DNA of 64,000 nucleotides, taken from NCBI GenBank assembly GCA_030248215.1, contig JASANG010002293.1, forward strand, positions 40,447-104,446. The letters run 5' to 3'. Shown here piece by piece: positions 1-10,699 of this stretch. Positions within the stretch are counted from its first letter, which is position 1. Each line of letters opens with the position of its first letter. Both the position numbers and the translations under genes were made by a program. Under the pieces are notes generated by a model that saw only the letters and a program-made list of their open reading frames with translations, was not told where the DNA came from and did not search any database. Origin of the DNA: Enoplolaimus lenunculus. Lineage: Eukaryota; Nematoda; Enoplea; Enoplida; Thoracostomopsidae.

Positions 1-217
1 ATATGTATGCTAGCTGGCAGCATACGGTCGACACATATAGTCCACGAAAAGTGTAAGTAGCTGAAGAGGCCGGTTGCGTGTTGCAGTGGTAACAGCGTCT
101 GCCGGACACGCAGAAGGTCGTTGGTTCGACACCACCCATAACCTGCTTTTCCAGCTGCTTAGTAGAAAGGTCTGAAGTCCCGGTTCCTACCTAGACTGTC
201 AACCCCGACCGAAAACT
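1..217 (+). repeat. tRNA-derived SINE, copy 1
   Basis: A tRNA-like head at about 70-140 has an A-box-like stretch (GCAGTGGTAACAGC) and a B-box-like stretch (GGTTCGACACC), which are the two internal RNA polymerase III promoter blocks. A tail follows (CTTTTCCAGCTGCTTAG, then ACCTAGACTG). The same leader (ATACGGTCGACACAT) and tail recur near 45.4 and 45.8 kb, so this is a dispersed family. The window edge may cut the 5' end. No poly(A) tail or target duplication was found. Confidence 0.6.
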
Positions 218-224
218 CATTTAA

Positions 225-373
225 CCTGCTGCGGAATACAGTGGTAACAGCGTCAGCCGGACACGTAGAAGGTCGTTAGTTCGAAAGCACCCATAACCTG
301 CTTTTCCAGCTGCTTAGTAGACAGTTCTGAAGTCCCGGTTTACACCTAGACTGACAACCCCGACCGAAAACTT
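225..373 (+). repeat. tRNA-derived SINE, copy 2, head-to-tail with copy 1
   Basis: This is a second head-plus-tail unit directly after copy 1, without the shared leader. The A-box-like and B-box-like blocks are recognisable (CAGTGGTAACAGCG and AGTTCGAAAGC), and the tail again reads CTTTTCCAGCTGCTTAG then ACCTAGACTGAC. The close tandem placement suggests a dimer or a local duplication. Confidence 0.55.
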
Positions 374-985
374 AAAATAAATACAATTTTTAAGCATCGT
401 ATAACAGAAAAACTAAATTTTTCACACTGTTACGCAACCAACACATAGCGACAGACGCAAATGCGAAACAGTAAAAATAAATATTCACAGCTTAATCATT
501 CATAGCCTCTCATTGCGAACCTACACTTTTTTATCACTCAAAAAACCCATTAAACGATGTAGAACTGTTAGCTATCCACAATTTTCGAGGTCATACACAC
601 AGTTATCAGCGTACAGAGAGAGAGAGTAATATACAAACGTTTCAATTATTTTTGAAATAAACGTGATGTGCTCATCGCAATTCAAAATATCTGGGTCATT
701 CTATTTTAGTTTTATTTCCCGTCTATGCAGTCGCATTATGTAATTTAAAATTGGAAAATATTCAATATACAAGCTTCGTCAGTGTATATACACTGTCGTT
801 ATGCAACGTTTTGTACTCACAAAAAATATACTTAAAATTAAAGTAAAACTGTTGCCGAATTAAGTATAGTATGGTGCTTGGCAAAGTTTTACTTAATTTT
901 TAAGCAAACACCAAATTCTTAGCTTTACATTTACTTAATTAATCACGAAATGACAGCAGTAGTTTTACTTATTTACATTATTTAA
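374..985. other. AT-rich intergenic, no gene seen
   Basis: No coding signal or RNA gene is visible. A short GA run lies near 616-627. The stretch 840-930 has phrases such as TTTTACTTAATTTTTAAGC that resemble the interior of the element at 19234-19576, so it may be a degraded copy. Confidence 0.5.
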
Positions 986-990
986 GCAAT

Positions 991-1240
991 TTAGCGACCC
1001 GAAGGCGGACTGATATTGATTTGGCCTCTCGAGAGGGTTCGCCCGTCTTATTCGGTTACGGACTGTTATTCATATTTAACCCGCCCTCTGCCGCCATTCA
1101 TTACTGATATATATCCGAATCCGGTATTGCAACTATCCTTTGAATTGAACGTTTATTTCTCTTGTATCCAAAACTTGAGCGATAGTGCAAGGTTATACTT
1201 AGGAATGTACTTTCAATATTTATGTGTGTTGTATATATGT
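991..1240 (+). mobile_element. GTGACCCGAA-family TIR element, partial
   Basis: This matches the better preserved copy at 7705-8137 over GACCCGAA, TTCGGTTACGGACTGTTA, the ACCCGCCCTC block and the closing TAGGAATGTACTTTCAA. Only the left terminus and the first half are recognisable. No long open frame is present, so it is a non-autonomous DNA element. Confidence 0.55.
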
Positions 1241-1249
1241 CGTAAACCA

Positions 1250-3405
1250 CTATTCCATAGCTGTATGCTAACCGCGGGTATCCACAGGTAAAAACGTGGG
1301 ACGGGTAAAAAAGGTTTGACCCGGGTATATACCCGTTGGTAATGAATTTCAAGGTCCAGGTAAAATTTGTTAATCTTTTTTCGCCTAGAACTTTCATAAG
1401 AAACTTGAAGCCAAATAACTTAAAAAAAGCTGAATTTTTAAGCTGTTTTTACCGTACGAGTGAAAAAAAGTACTGAGTAACATCAATGCACTGTAAAATT
1501 GCACAATTGTATGGACGACTGAAGAAAAAATAAGGGCGGGTAACGGTAAAGGAATTATTCGCGAATAGCGCGTAAAGAACTGATGCGCGGGTACTTATAC
1601 CCGCGGGCAAAAAATAAAATTTTCGCAAGTAAAGCGCAGCACGGGTATGCTACTCCTTACCCCCTCACCACACCTATTGTGCTATTTAAGAAAATTACTA
1701 ATTGGCCTAGGCCAATCTGCTACTTTAAGCAAATAGCAGTTTGCACAAGACCAAAAAGCATGAGATGAATATAGTAAACGCAACTCTGATTGGTTATCAG
1801 TATTGAGTCAGTAAAAATTAAATCTCATTGGTCTATAAATTCAATAGCAGTTTAGCACCGACCCTAAATTGCTACTACATAAAATAGCAGATCTGTTTCG
1901 GCGAATTACTATTTGGCCTGAATAGCAGATTGACCTACGACATATATATAATTAACAAACTGTTCATATCTCAAGAACCAGACCTCAATGAATCTTACAA
2001 CGATTTGAATGTGACACAAATTTTCTGTAACTAAGTTTAATCTGTTTTGTTTATTTTTTGTTCAAAAATCTCCTAGCAGATTATGACGAAATAGAAGATA
2101 TTTGATTGAAAAATACAAAAAATACAACAACAACCCTTCAATTTTAAAAATATAACAACATAAAATTGTCATGAAAACGTTCACTAAACCAATTAAATAT
2201 CACAAACAATCATTACATAAGAGTGTTTTTTTTTGTCTCGGACAACAATTTCGTACAAACTGACCATTGGCAGACTCAAAAAATTTCTATTACAGGAGAT
2301 CGCACGACAAATAATAGTGAAATAGTGAATAAAATTAGCCGAGCAGAGCGAGCAAGAAGCCAAAGGCAATTTTAGCACATAAAAATTTAACACAAAATTT
2401 TCGAATTTTTATGCTTTTCTTAAAACATCCGTAGACCGGGTGTGTCCTTATACCGGATCCGACAGTAAAACGGAACCATGTAAAATTACAGTATTCAGCC
2501 CCAACGTTTAATCCGCTGTCATCACCAATTTAAAATCAAGGTCACTTGTTTTAGTAAACAAAATTGAAAAAATTTGTATACAAATATAGAACAAATATTT
2601 GCGTCAAATTTTATATATTTCTTAAAAGTTGGTATTTTTCCCAAAATTATCGTTGACATTCAGTAGGGATGCAAAATTGTATTCTTTTATTTGTTTTTCT
2701 GCAATTCGATTTATAGAAATTGGGTCAACGCACCGCATAGTTCGAACTGCAATATTGCGTAAAACTCTGTTGCAGTTTGACGGCTCACAACACCAAATGC
2801 TCGCACATTCTCAGCGCTGGACGAATTGTTTATATTACGTTCGCTTGAGTTGCAAGTATTGGTGTCGTATTTGCGCTTCGTTTTGCCCACAGATAACAAT
2901 GGAGTATTCACTCGCTAAAGTAGTGTGAACGGATTCAGTTTATAAAGAAAAACGAGTAAACTGTAATTTTTGTGCAAAATTTACACCAGGAAGACGTAAG
3001 CTGTGCGTTGGAAAACCTGGACCAAATGGTCAAAACCAGGGTAGAACCAAAGGTGTGGCTTCGGCGCCGACTTTGTCAGAAAATAGACCTTTGACTCCAA
3101 GCATAATTATAGCTTACAGGTTTAGCAACTTTTGGTCGTAGAATGGTTCGTACATAGTCTGCACATCGTAACATGTGGCTCAAATGATCAAAAGTGTCAG
3201 CAAATTTTGGCAGTGAAATTGTTCGTATTTTAATATATAAGATTTGTGCCTTCAGTAAAACTTTTTTGTATTTTTTCATTGTTTATCGTTTTGAAACAAA
3301 AAGCTTCCGCTGTTACATTTAAAAAGCTAAAATTCAACACTAAAATAAATTTGTTGCAACACGGCGCAGCCCGTCACTCGAACACATTAACCTGGCCAAA
3401 AGATG
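1250..3405. other. Intergenic, no gene seen
   Basis: Nothing here looks like a conserved gene and the open frames are short. Around 1695-1945 the word AATAGCAG recurs several times in both directions between GGCCTAGGCC and CCTACGACATATATA, which may be an old unassigned repeat. The rest is AT-rich single-copy-looking sequence. Confidence 0.45.
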
Positions 3406-3409
3406 GGCG

Positions 3410-3741
3410 TCTCTGAACCCTAATTAGAGTCCATAAATGTCAGTCATGCCTAATTGTAGTGCGTAAATGACTCCAGGACCAAATAAAGTTTAGTGTGATA
3501 CTCTGAAACATACTTAAATTTTGAAAGTACAATCCTAAGTAAACCTTGCATTATCGCTCAAAGATTTAACACAAAACAACTAACGTTTAACTCAACACAT
3601 AATTGCAATACCGGATATATCAGTAACGAATGGTGGCGGAGCGTGGGCTAAAAATAAATAACAGTCCGTAACCGAATAACAGGGGGTACCGTCTGGAGAG
3701 GCCAAATAAATATCATTTTCCTCGTATTCGGGTCATTACAG
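3410..3741 (-). mobile_element. GTGACCCGAA-family TIR element, reverse copy
   Basis: This is the reverse complement of the 7705-8137 element, ending in CGGGTCATTACAG. Shared blocks include CAGTCCGTAACCGAATAAC, GATATATCAGTAACGAA, and ACTCCAGGACCAAATAA further in. No coding capacity is seen. The left limit is approximate. Confidence 0.6.
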
Positions 3742-4185
3742 TAGCCAAGGGGTGAGGTAAACGTCGGTCCTGCTGATAGTACTCTCACCCAACGTCCCTG
3801 AGCTGAGTGAGCAGGTGAAATCAAACGGAGTCATCAAAACCTAACGTCTGCGGTCTGCATTTGGATTGATTTTGTGAAAATTGTGATTGGCTTCGCTGTT
3901 TCTTTTACGTATACTGGACCTACGCCTGAAATTTCGTAGTCGACCGGCAGCCTGAGACTTAAGAAATTGCTGACTTGACCACGAAGTGCCTAAAAATTCA
4001 ATGGTTACCTCCCAAACCTTTTCTAGATCCCTCGTGAATAAAGCCCATACGCTGGTAATATCTATGTCAGCAAAAATGGCAGTATTGCGTTACTTAAATG
4101 CTAGCTTTGATTTCTCTTAATTAGTTCGTCTACTCTGAAATTGACTTGCCCTGTTTTAAAATCAAAGTCTGACTTCATGTCTGCT

Positions 4186-4343
4186 ATCATGATCCTAAGC
4201 CTAAACCTAAGCCTAAGAATGGGTGTATTATTAACCCTAATCCTAAGCCTAAGCCTAAGCCAAGCAAAAAAATTAGTCAAAAGATTAAGCTTACTTTTCT
4301 AATCCCACAGAAAAACGTTTCGCCCCTGATATTTACACGGGCC
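4186..4343 (-). mobile_element. GGCCCATGTAAA-family MITE, reverse, one end clear
   Basis: The terminus CCCCTGATATTTACACGGGCC is the reverse of the GGCCCATGTAAAnATCAGGGG end of this family. The interior consists of CCTAAG hexamers, as in other copies. The opposite terminus is not recognisable. The hexamers resemble the nematode telomere repeat TTAGGC but sit inside transposon ends and are not a telomere. Confidence 0.6.
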
Positions 4344-4710
4344 GAAATGCCAATATTGGTGCACTATGACCGCCAAAGCCTGCCAAGTTGAAGCAACAAA
4401 TAGTAAACCGTGAGAGTGGCTAAAAATGAATTCTAAAATCGCACTTGACACATGTGAGATAAATATTATATATCGCAAACCATTTGCAGTTTTATAAGAA
4501 AATCAAGTTGTTTGAATTAACCATAACACAAACTTTCAAGAGGACCAACTGCGGCTTGCAGTTGTGCAACAAAATTGTGTCAACTTTTGCAGTTATTATA
4601 ATAGCAATCGAAACTACGAACTTGCAATATTATATACTAGAACAAGTTGTTGCCATCTCGCATGGTAACTTCGTATCATTTCAAATTATTTCACTATTCG
4701 AGTATTTTAT

Positions 4711-4764
4711 TACTATTGTTATTATTATTATTATTACTATTATTATTATTACTATTATTATTAC

Positions 4765-4818
<54 letters not shown>
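4711..4818. repeat. (ATT)n microsatellite, left part
   Basis: This is a nearly uninterrupted run of ATT/TTA triplets with a few ACT variants at its left edge. It is the left half of an array that resumes at 5659 beyond a nested transposon. Long open frames of leucine or isoleucine here are repeat artefacts. Confidence 0.9.
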
Positions 4819-4985
4819 GGCGAATGTAAAGATCATGTGCGTAACGTTTTTCTGCAGGACCGGAATATAGTAAGCTTAAGCCTAATAAACTAATTTTTGC
4901 TTAGGCTTAGCTTAAGCTTAGGTATGAGGTCATTCTTACTCTTAGGCTTACGGTTAAAAATATAAGTACTTATATTACTGTATCG

Positions 4986-5629
4986 TAGGGAACGACCGGA
5001 TCCAAAATTTTGCATTTACCGGATCCAAATCCGGATCCGGATCTTAAAATTCAGATCCGGCCCGGATCCGGATCTTACTAGCTGGATAATTTTTCAACAC
5101 CTAACGTATATAAAACACGAAGAGTTCAACTGATTGTTTCGCAAAATTTGTCAACAAAACTTACTGCAACTAAAAAAGAAGTCAAATCCAATTTCCAAAA
5201 TTAATTCTTACACCACCATGCAAAATCCAAAGGTCCTAAGCCTAAGCCTAAGCCTAAGCCTAAGCCAGAAATTGTAATCTAGAATCTAAACACACCGTTT
5301 TATAGACCCACCGGAAACCTCTACGGCCCTTAAAGTAACATGGGCCAAAATTTTTATGTTTGTTGTTCTTTACGCAACAACATGGTCTCCACGTGGATGT
5401 CATTAACCTGACATTGCAAACAAAGCATTAATGCTCACACAGTGCTTACTAGATTACGTACGCATAGTTGAAATACATGCACCAATTTTGGTATGTTTTT
5501 TGTATATCAAATTTCGGATCCGGAGATCCGGCAGTTTATTTTACCGGATCCGGATTCGGATCCGGATCTTAAAAATTGCAGAGATCCGGCCGGGATCCGG
5601 ATCCGGATCTCGGATCCGGTCGATCCCTA
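4986..5629 (+). mobile_element. TAGGGATCGACCGGAT-family MITE with perfect 8-bp TSD
   Basis: The inverted ends are TAGGGAACGACCGGATCC (left) and the reverse of TAGGGATCGACCGGATCC (right). The target duplication CTGTATCG is exact at 4978-4985 and 5630-5637. An 8-bp duplication and GGATCC-rich subterminal repeats indicate a hAT-like non-autonomous element. It carries a piece of another family at 5225-5346. Confidence 0.85.
5225..5346 (-). mobile_element. Fragment of the GGCCCATGTTACTTTAAGG-family MITE
   Basis: CCTAAG hexamers are followed by TCTAGAATCTAAAC and a terminus CCCTTAAAGTAACATGGGCC, the reverse of the left end of the element at 11563-11746. Only one end is present. It lies wholly inside the 4986-5629 element, making it the innermost layer of the nest. 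Confidence 0.7.
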
Positions 5630-5657
5630 CTGTATCGTTCCTGTTCCATACATTTGC

Positions 5658-5658
<1 letters not shown>

Positions 5659-5731
<73 letters not shown>
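5659..5731. repeat. (ATT)n microsatellite, right part
   Basis: This is a pure ATT run continuing the array at 4711-4818. It has been separated from that half by the nested transposon block. Confidence 0.9.
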
Positions 5732-5735
<4 letters not shown>

Positions 5736-6062
5736 ACAAATCAAAAGTTTACAAATTTTTTCACCTTTCAAGTCAAATAGGAATATTAGACGGAGTGATA
5801 ATCTTGATAACTTTGTATTCATTCGAGCAGTTGTGCGAAGAAAATATCTATTTATCATATACTTTCTGTATGGGGTGGAATCCATTTAAATGGCACAAAT
5901 TGACATTTTTTCTTATCAATTTTGACTGATTTTACTTTTAAGTTAAGTGGTATTTTCGCACTGAACTGCAATACAGTAGGCTTTAAGGCTTTAGACAATT
6001 TTTTGCTAGGCTTATGTTTTAGGTTTAAAACGACTAAATTTAGGAATATGCTTAAGATACTG

Positions 6063-6262
6063 GGCTCATGTAAAGATCAGGGGCAGAACGTTTTTCTGTG
6101 GGATAAGAATAGAGTAAAGCTTAAGCTTTAGACTAATTTTTTCTACTTGGTTTAGGCTTAGGCTTAGGCTTAGGAATAAACTCATTCTTACGCTTAGGCT
6201 TTAGGCTAGGCTTAGGCTTAGGAATGTGCTAATACTGTTCCGCCCGTGTTCTTTGCATTGGC
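6063..6262 (+). mobile_element. GGCCCATGTAAA-family MITE
   Basis: The left end GGGCTCATGTAAAGATCAGG and right end CTGTTCCGCCCGTGTTCTTTG then CATTGGC form imperfect inverted repeats. The interior is rich in GCTTAGGCTTAGG. Related interior fragments (TGCTAGGCTTATGTT) flank it near 5980-6050 and 6335-6390, suggesting older copies on both sides. No clear duplication was found. Confidence 0.65.
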
Positions 6263-6627
6263 AGGATGCTGTTACGTCCCTAAAGGCAACACAGATCTCT
6301 TTATACTCTTGATTTAGGGGCAGTCAATTTTTTTGCTAGGCTTATGTTCAGGTATAATACGCCTAAATTTAGAAATATGCTTAGGATTAACCAATTAGTA
6401 TAATTCAAAGATTGTCAATTTAGCCAACCACAGCAGCGAAAATGAAAATGGTGAAAATAAAACGCACGGGTGTACATTTGAAACAAAACATAAACTTCAG
6501 TTATTTGAAATTTTTCAAAATTTAACACAGTCGCGTTTATAAAATACACATTAAACATGCATGTGTTAATGACAATTTATTTGAAGAAACTATACAAATT
6601 TGTGCTTGCTTGCTATATTTAAATATG

Positions 6628-6780
6628 TTTATATCAGGGTGTATCCGGATATTCGTTTCCGTTTCCTCTAAAAATCGGTGTCCGTTTCGGTTTCCGTTTA
6701 TGTTTATGTCAGGGTGTATCCGGATATTCGTTTCCGTTTCCTCTAAAAATCGATGTTCGTTTCGGTTTCCGTTATAGAAA
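6628..6780 (+). repeat. Two-copy tandem duplication, 75-bp period
   Basis: The block beginning CAGGGTGTATCCGGATATTC occurs at 6635 and again at 6710 with few differences. The motif resembles the termini of the CAGGG-type MITEs in this window, so an element end may have been duplicated. Confidence 0.75.
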
Positions 6781-7704
6781 TAACGGAAATTCTGGTTTTT
6801 TTATCTTCGCAAATTTTGTCACGTATATACCGGCAATTTTTCATTAAAACATGTGTGCTGCATAGTTTCGAATTGAAATAAACATTACAAAATTCATCTA
6901 AATACTTATTGTAGAACAAAGTTTTCAGTGAATTTTTGGAACAAAAAAATTAGCACCGAATTCTCAATCTGATAGCTCGCAATGGTTCCTTATTGACAAT
7001 ATGACATCAGCTGCGCTCTATTCTGACAACAGGACTGAGAGACTGATATTTTGAACAACCTCGTTCGGTTGTTACTATTAACTGTGTTAACGCTATACCG
7101 GTTAATGAGCCAATTATTAATGATGCCGATAAAGCGATATGCGTATATAAAAAGTGATATATTATTAATTATTCGCATTACATTTATTAAAGTGTAAGCA
7201 GTATAATAACTCGATACCAAGTTAACGGTGGTTCTCAGTGTTTGATACATAGTTTCTGTACCGCAGGGCTCAGAGTGTTCCCCATGTATAGGCTGAAACG
7301 CTGTCTCATTTCAAGATTCATAACGCGAAATTTAATACCAACCTCGCCCCCCAGTTTCCAAACGCTGAGCTTTATATATATTCGGAATTTGTAATATTTT
7401 CAAATGACTTTGTATTTTTGGGGCATAAACGCACGCAAACTAATAAAAAATGAAATGGTTGATTTTAATTAAACTTAAAAGCTGCTGATCGCTATGTCAT
7501 AGAACACAAATTTAATATTTAAGAACCGTTTACAAGGTTACTATTGTATGACGTTTAAACGAATCATAAATCGAACCAGGATCAGGTTTCCCAGAAGTTT
7601 ATTCATCGCCATTTCAGGTTTGAGTTGGCATTCTCATAAAAGATTCTGGTTTTATATTTATATATTATACATACATAATGTATGTTTTTATACATATATA
7701 TATA

Positions 7705-8137
7705 CTGTTGTGACCCGAATAAGAGGGGGGACTGAAATTTATTTGGTCTCTCCAGAGGGCACCCGTCTGTTATTCGGTTACGGACTGTTATTTATTTTTA
7801 ACCCGCCCTCCGGCGCCACTTCGTTACTGATATATCCGATATTGCAACCATCCGTTGAATTAAACGTTTGGTTGTCTTGTGTCAAAAGTTTGAGCGATAA
7901 TAGTTATACTTAGAAATGTACTTTCAAAATTGAAGTATGCTTTAAAGTGTAGAACTCAAATTATTTGGTCCTGGAGTCATTTATACGCTACAATTAAGGA
8001 AACTTGACATTTATAAACTCTAATTATGGATTAGGGACTCTATCCACTTTACGGACTCAGGGATACGGACTTCTATGGATTGGGACTCAAAATGGGGACC
8101 CCTCTTATTACTCCCCCGCGTTTTCAGGTCACTACAG
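7705..8137 (+). mobile_element. GTGACCCGAA-family TIR element, best copy
   Basis: The left end CTGTTGTGACCCGAAT and right end TTTTCAGGTCACTACAG form imperfect inverted repeats (CTGTNGTGACC). The element is 433 bp with no meaningful open frame. Two further copies lie at 991-1240 and 3410-3741. No convincing target duplication was found, so the superfamily is left open. Confidence 0.65.
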
Positions 8138-8371
8138 AACCTTAGTGACATGGTGCAAACGGGTAGTGAAAACACCGGAAACGGAAATGGAAGACGCATA
8201 TTAAAGTATATACGTTTCAACAATGCGTGCATAAATTCACCGATCATTCATAGATTTCAAAGAAAAAATGGCGAATGCATTGAAATTTTTAAGATTTTGA
8301 ATGAATTTATTCTTAATTCATATCGAACAATTGCAGCATAAATTTTCCGCATAAGTTCTGTCAGAGGTCTT

Positions 8372-8625
8372 CACTGTAAATTTCAATGAGTTGATTAATC
8401 AATTCAGCTAGCGAGTTAGTTTATTTCTGAATTAATATCAGTAAGCATTAATAATTCACTCTGAGTTGAGTTGATTCTCACTCTGAGTTGAGTGACTCTG
8501 GTCGAGTTGATGAATTAACTCCGAATGAATTGAATCAACTCAAAATTCTGAGTTCTGATAGTCCTAACTCAAATCGAGTGATTTAACTCATTCTGAGTTA
8601 AAATCAAATCACTGAAATTACAGTG
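8372..8625 (+). mobile_element. CACTGTAAATTTCA-family MITE
   Basis: The left end CACTGTAAATTTCAATGAG mirrors the right end, whose reverse complement begins CACTGTAATTTCAGTGA. The interior is packed with GAGTTGA/TCAACTC words in both directions, so the whole unit could fold. A second copy lies at 10402-10642. Target duplication is unclear (2-3 bp at most). Confidence 0.7.
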
Positions 8626-8734
8626 TTTGAAAGCGCCACTGTTCATGACGGCCGAACATTTTAAATTCATACAATTTTTTTAGTTTAAATATTTAACTCT
8701 GACAACAACTACAATCCTATTTAAAATTATATAA

Positions 8735-9340
8735 ATGCTTATTGATTGTTACATTGATTATTCAGCACTGATTCTGTTAGCAATCGCATCATTCATATTA
8801 ATATTAATCGTGCTACCTCCATGGTACCAATGCTTATTCTCATCGAGTTTTCTACCCGTTGGCATAGCAATTATTGCGTTAGTTTTAGCTGAAAATCCGC
8901 TTGGACTAATTGTAAAATGGTTAATTTGTCTAATTTCAGCGTTAGCTCTAGCTGGTTCTGTTTCGTTCAATATTAATACAATGCTATCGAGTACGCTTAC
9001 AGTAATTTCACTAATCAGCGTTTGCACTGCGTTAATTGTGCAGTTTGCTCGAGAAAAATTTCAACTTTATATCACTGTTTGCACTACTGCAACGCTAACG
9101 ATGATGCTTGCGATGTTACAACCGGAACAACAACTTGCAGTTGTTCTTACCCTGGCTTCAGGAGCGTTTATAACCCTTGCGGTGTTATTAACCGGATCAG
9201 TTGTAGTTTTTGCAAGCGTAGCTTGTTGTTACGGTCTGTTTGTGATATTAACCGCTTCTGCAGGGGTATTTTCGTTTACTGTATTCTTTTACGCCGCTAT
9301 TTTACTTGTATTCTTGGCGTTGGTTGCGTTGTGGGTGTAA
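8735..9340 (+). CDS. Intronless gene for a 201-residue multi-pass membrane protein, unknown family
   Basis: A single open frame runs from ATG to TAA without introns and is strikingly hydrophobic. About six or seven membrane helices can be drawn, at roughly residues 9-28, 38-54, 60-76, 84-104, 109-126, 132-155 and 160-200, separated by very short loops such as PPWY, FAREKF and LQPEQQ. No signal peptide cleavage site or soluble domain is seen. An AATAAA lies at 9419-9424, about 80 bases after the stop. I do not recognise the family. The helix spacing and a charged FAREKF loop after helix 4 faintly recall TMBIM/Bax-inhibitor proteins, but this is weak. The neighbours are transposon remnants. The start is the first ATG of the frame; no upstream exon was found. 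It could also be a remnant of a retrocopied gene. Confidence 0.5.
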   Translation: MLIDCYIDYSALILLAIASFILILIVLPPWYQCLFSSSFLPVGIAIIALVLAENPLGLIVKWLICLISALALAGSVSFNINTMLSSTLTVISLISVCTALIVQFAREKFQLYITVCTTATLTMMLAMLQPEQQLAVVLTLASGAFITLAVLLTGSVVVFASVACCYGLFVILTASAGVFSFTVFFYAAILLVFLALVALWV

Positions 9341-9418
9341 GCTTGTTTTCAAACGAGTGTAGTCAGGATTTCAGGTCGGGAGGGCTGATCCCAATGGCTA
9401 CGGTTAAGTCTACACACA

Positions 9419-9424
9419 AAATAA
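9419..9424 (+). promoter_or_regulatory. Polyadenylation signal AATAAA for the 8735-9340 gene
   Basis: A canonical hexamer lies 79 bases past the stop codon. In AT-rich DNA such hexamers are common, so this supports the gene model only mildly. Confidence 0.35.
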
Positions 9425-10251
9425 ATTGTCTTAAAATTTCAAGACTCCTACTTTGTTAAATTTTCTAGACATAAATGTCTTGTGTTTCAGACATTAATAG
9501 CCTTAAACAGCTCAGAAATTTGTTTCTTAAATGGTTAAAACATAAATTTGTTATATGCAAGTAATTGCAATTGCCAATTAATGAGACATAATTTTTTTCT
9601 TTCAAGAAATAGTTATGCTAATTTTTTGATTTTTATGCATGTAAAAAAGTTGCTCAGTTTGTATTCTTAAAATGCTATATAAATAGTTGAATTTCAAAGA
9701 TATTTCGGGTTGATCTCAAGCTCCCCCAAACCCAGTTTGCGTTTTGGCCGTATTGTAGGTTGTAAAATTAGGGTATTTGGTAGCGCTTTAGGCCCCGATT
9801 TTGGAGTCGGTTTCCATGGCAAATCTCTGTGTTTTATTTCAGACATAGTCGTCTGAAACAGGGATACTGGGAACCTTAAGACTAGGTTTACACGTTACGT
9901 GCTATATGTTGATCGTATGTTTCTAATTTTATTTCAGGAAATTATTTCACTGAGTAGAAAAATGGTTTATAAACTTATATATTAAAGATAAGGGTGTTGA
10001 ATAGGATTAATGCGTTGAAAAACGAAATAATCTTGTATGGAAAAACACGATAAAAACTCATAATACTCAAAAAACACTATTTTCGAAGTATATAGTAACT
10101 ATCATACTCTATGAAATTTCGTTTCCTCTGAAATCTTCTATTCAGCATTTTTACACTGCTACAACAACTAACATTGTTCTCGATCTAAAACGCCATCCCA
10201 AAGTTCTATTTCGTCTACAAAATCATAACATAATATTTCCGATAGAAACAC
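9425..10251. other. Intergenic, no gene seen
   Basis: No coding signal, RNA gene or clear repeat was recognised. Open frames are short and lack any familiar motif. Confidence 0.45.
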
Positions 10252-10699
10252 TAGTGATGGGCAACGGATATTTTTCATATCCGGATATCCGGCAGTCCTT
10301 GCCGGATATTTATCCGGCATCTGGATACCCGGATATTCCAGATTTAAATTTTCTATTTCCGTTATCCGGCATATATCCGGACACACATTTCATTTCGGGT
10401 ACACTGTAAATTCTGATGCGTTGATTAATAAACTCAGAGAGAGATTTAGTTATTTTTGGCCATTTCCGAGTTAATAACAGTAAATATTAACTCACTCTGA
10501 GCTGATTTAATTCCGGATCAGTTGATCAGAATGAGTTCAATCAATTCAGAAATCTAAGTTCTGAATCTTTTAATTCAGCGCTCAGGCTTCTATGTGGATT
10601 CAACTCATTCTGATTTAAAATCAACTCACTGAATTTTACAGTTCACATATCCGGATATTTTTCATATCAGAATATCCGGTTATCCAGTGCCCATCGGTA
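10252..10699 (+). mobile_element. TAGTGATGGGCAACGG-family MITE, interrupted
   Basis: The inverted ends are TAGTGATGGGCAACGGATAT and the reverse of TACCGATGGGCACTGGAT. Subterminal ATATCCGGATAT palindromes occur on both sides. The flanks share five of eight bases (AGAAACAC and ATATGCAC), consistent with an aged 8-bp duplication and a hAT-like origin. A second element sits inside it at 10402-10642. Confidence 0.7.
10402..10642 (+). mobile_element. CACTGTAAATTTCA-family MITE nested in the previous element
   Basis: The left end CACTGTAAATTCTGATGCG and right end CACTGAATTTTACAGT match the 8372-8625 copy, with the same GTTGATTAAT and CTCAGAG words. Its position inside 10252-10699 shows it inserted later than the outer element. 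Confidence 0.7.

Larger units (their letters stand above)
4819..5658 (+). mobile_element. GGCCCATGTAAA-family MITE inserted in the (ATT)n array, itself interrupted
   Basis: The left end reads GGCGAATGTAAAGATCATG with TTAGGC-like words behind it. The right end reads TGTTCCATACATTTGCC at 5642-5658, the expected opposite terminus. ATT repeats abut both ends, so the element landed inside the microsatellite. The element at 4986-5629, with its 8-bp duplication, splits it. Confidence 0.7.

Noticed and set aside
4484-5929. Poly-leucine, poly-isoleucine and poly-tyrosine open frames
   Set aside because: They are translations of the (ATT)n microsatellite.
4186-6262. TTAGGC/CCTAAG runs as a telomere or interstitial telomere
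   Set aside because: The hexamers are short, imperfect, in both orientations, and bounded by transposon inverted ends at every well-preserved site.
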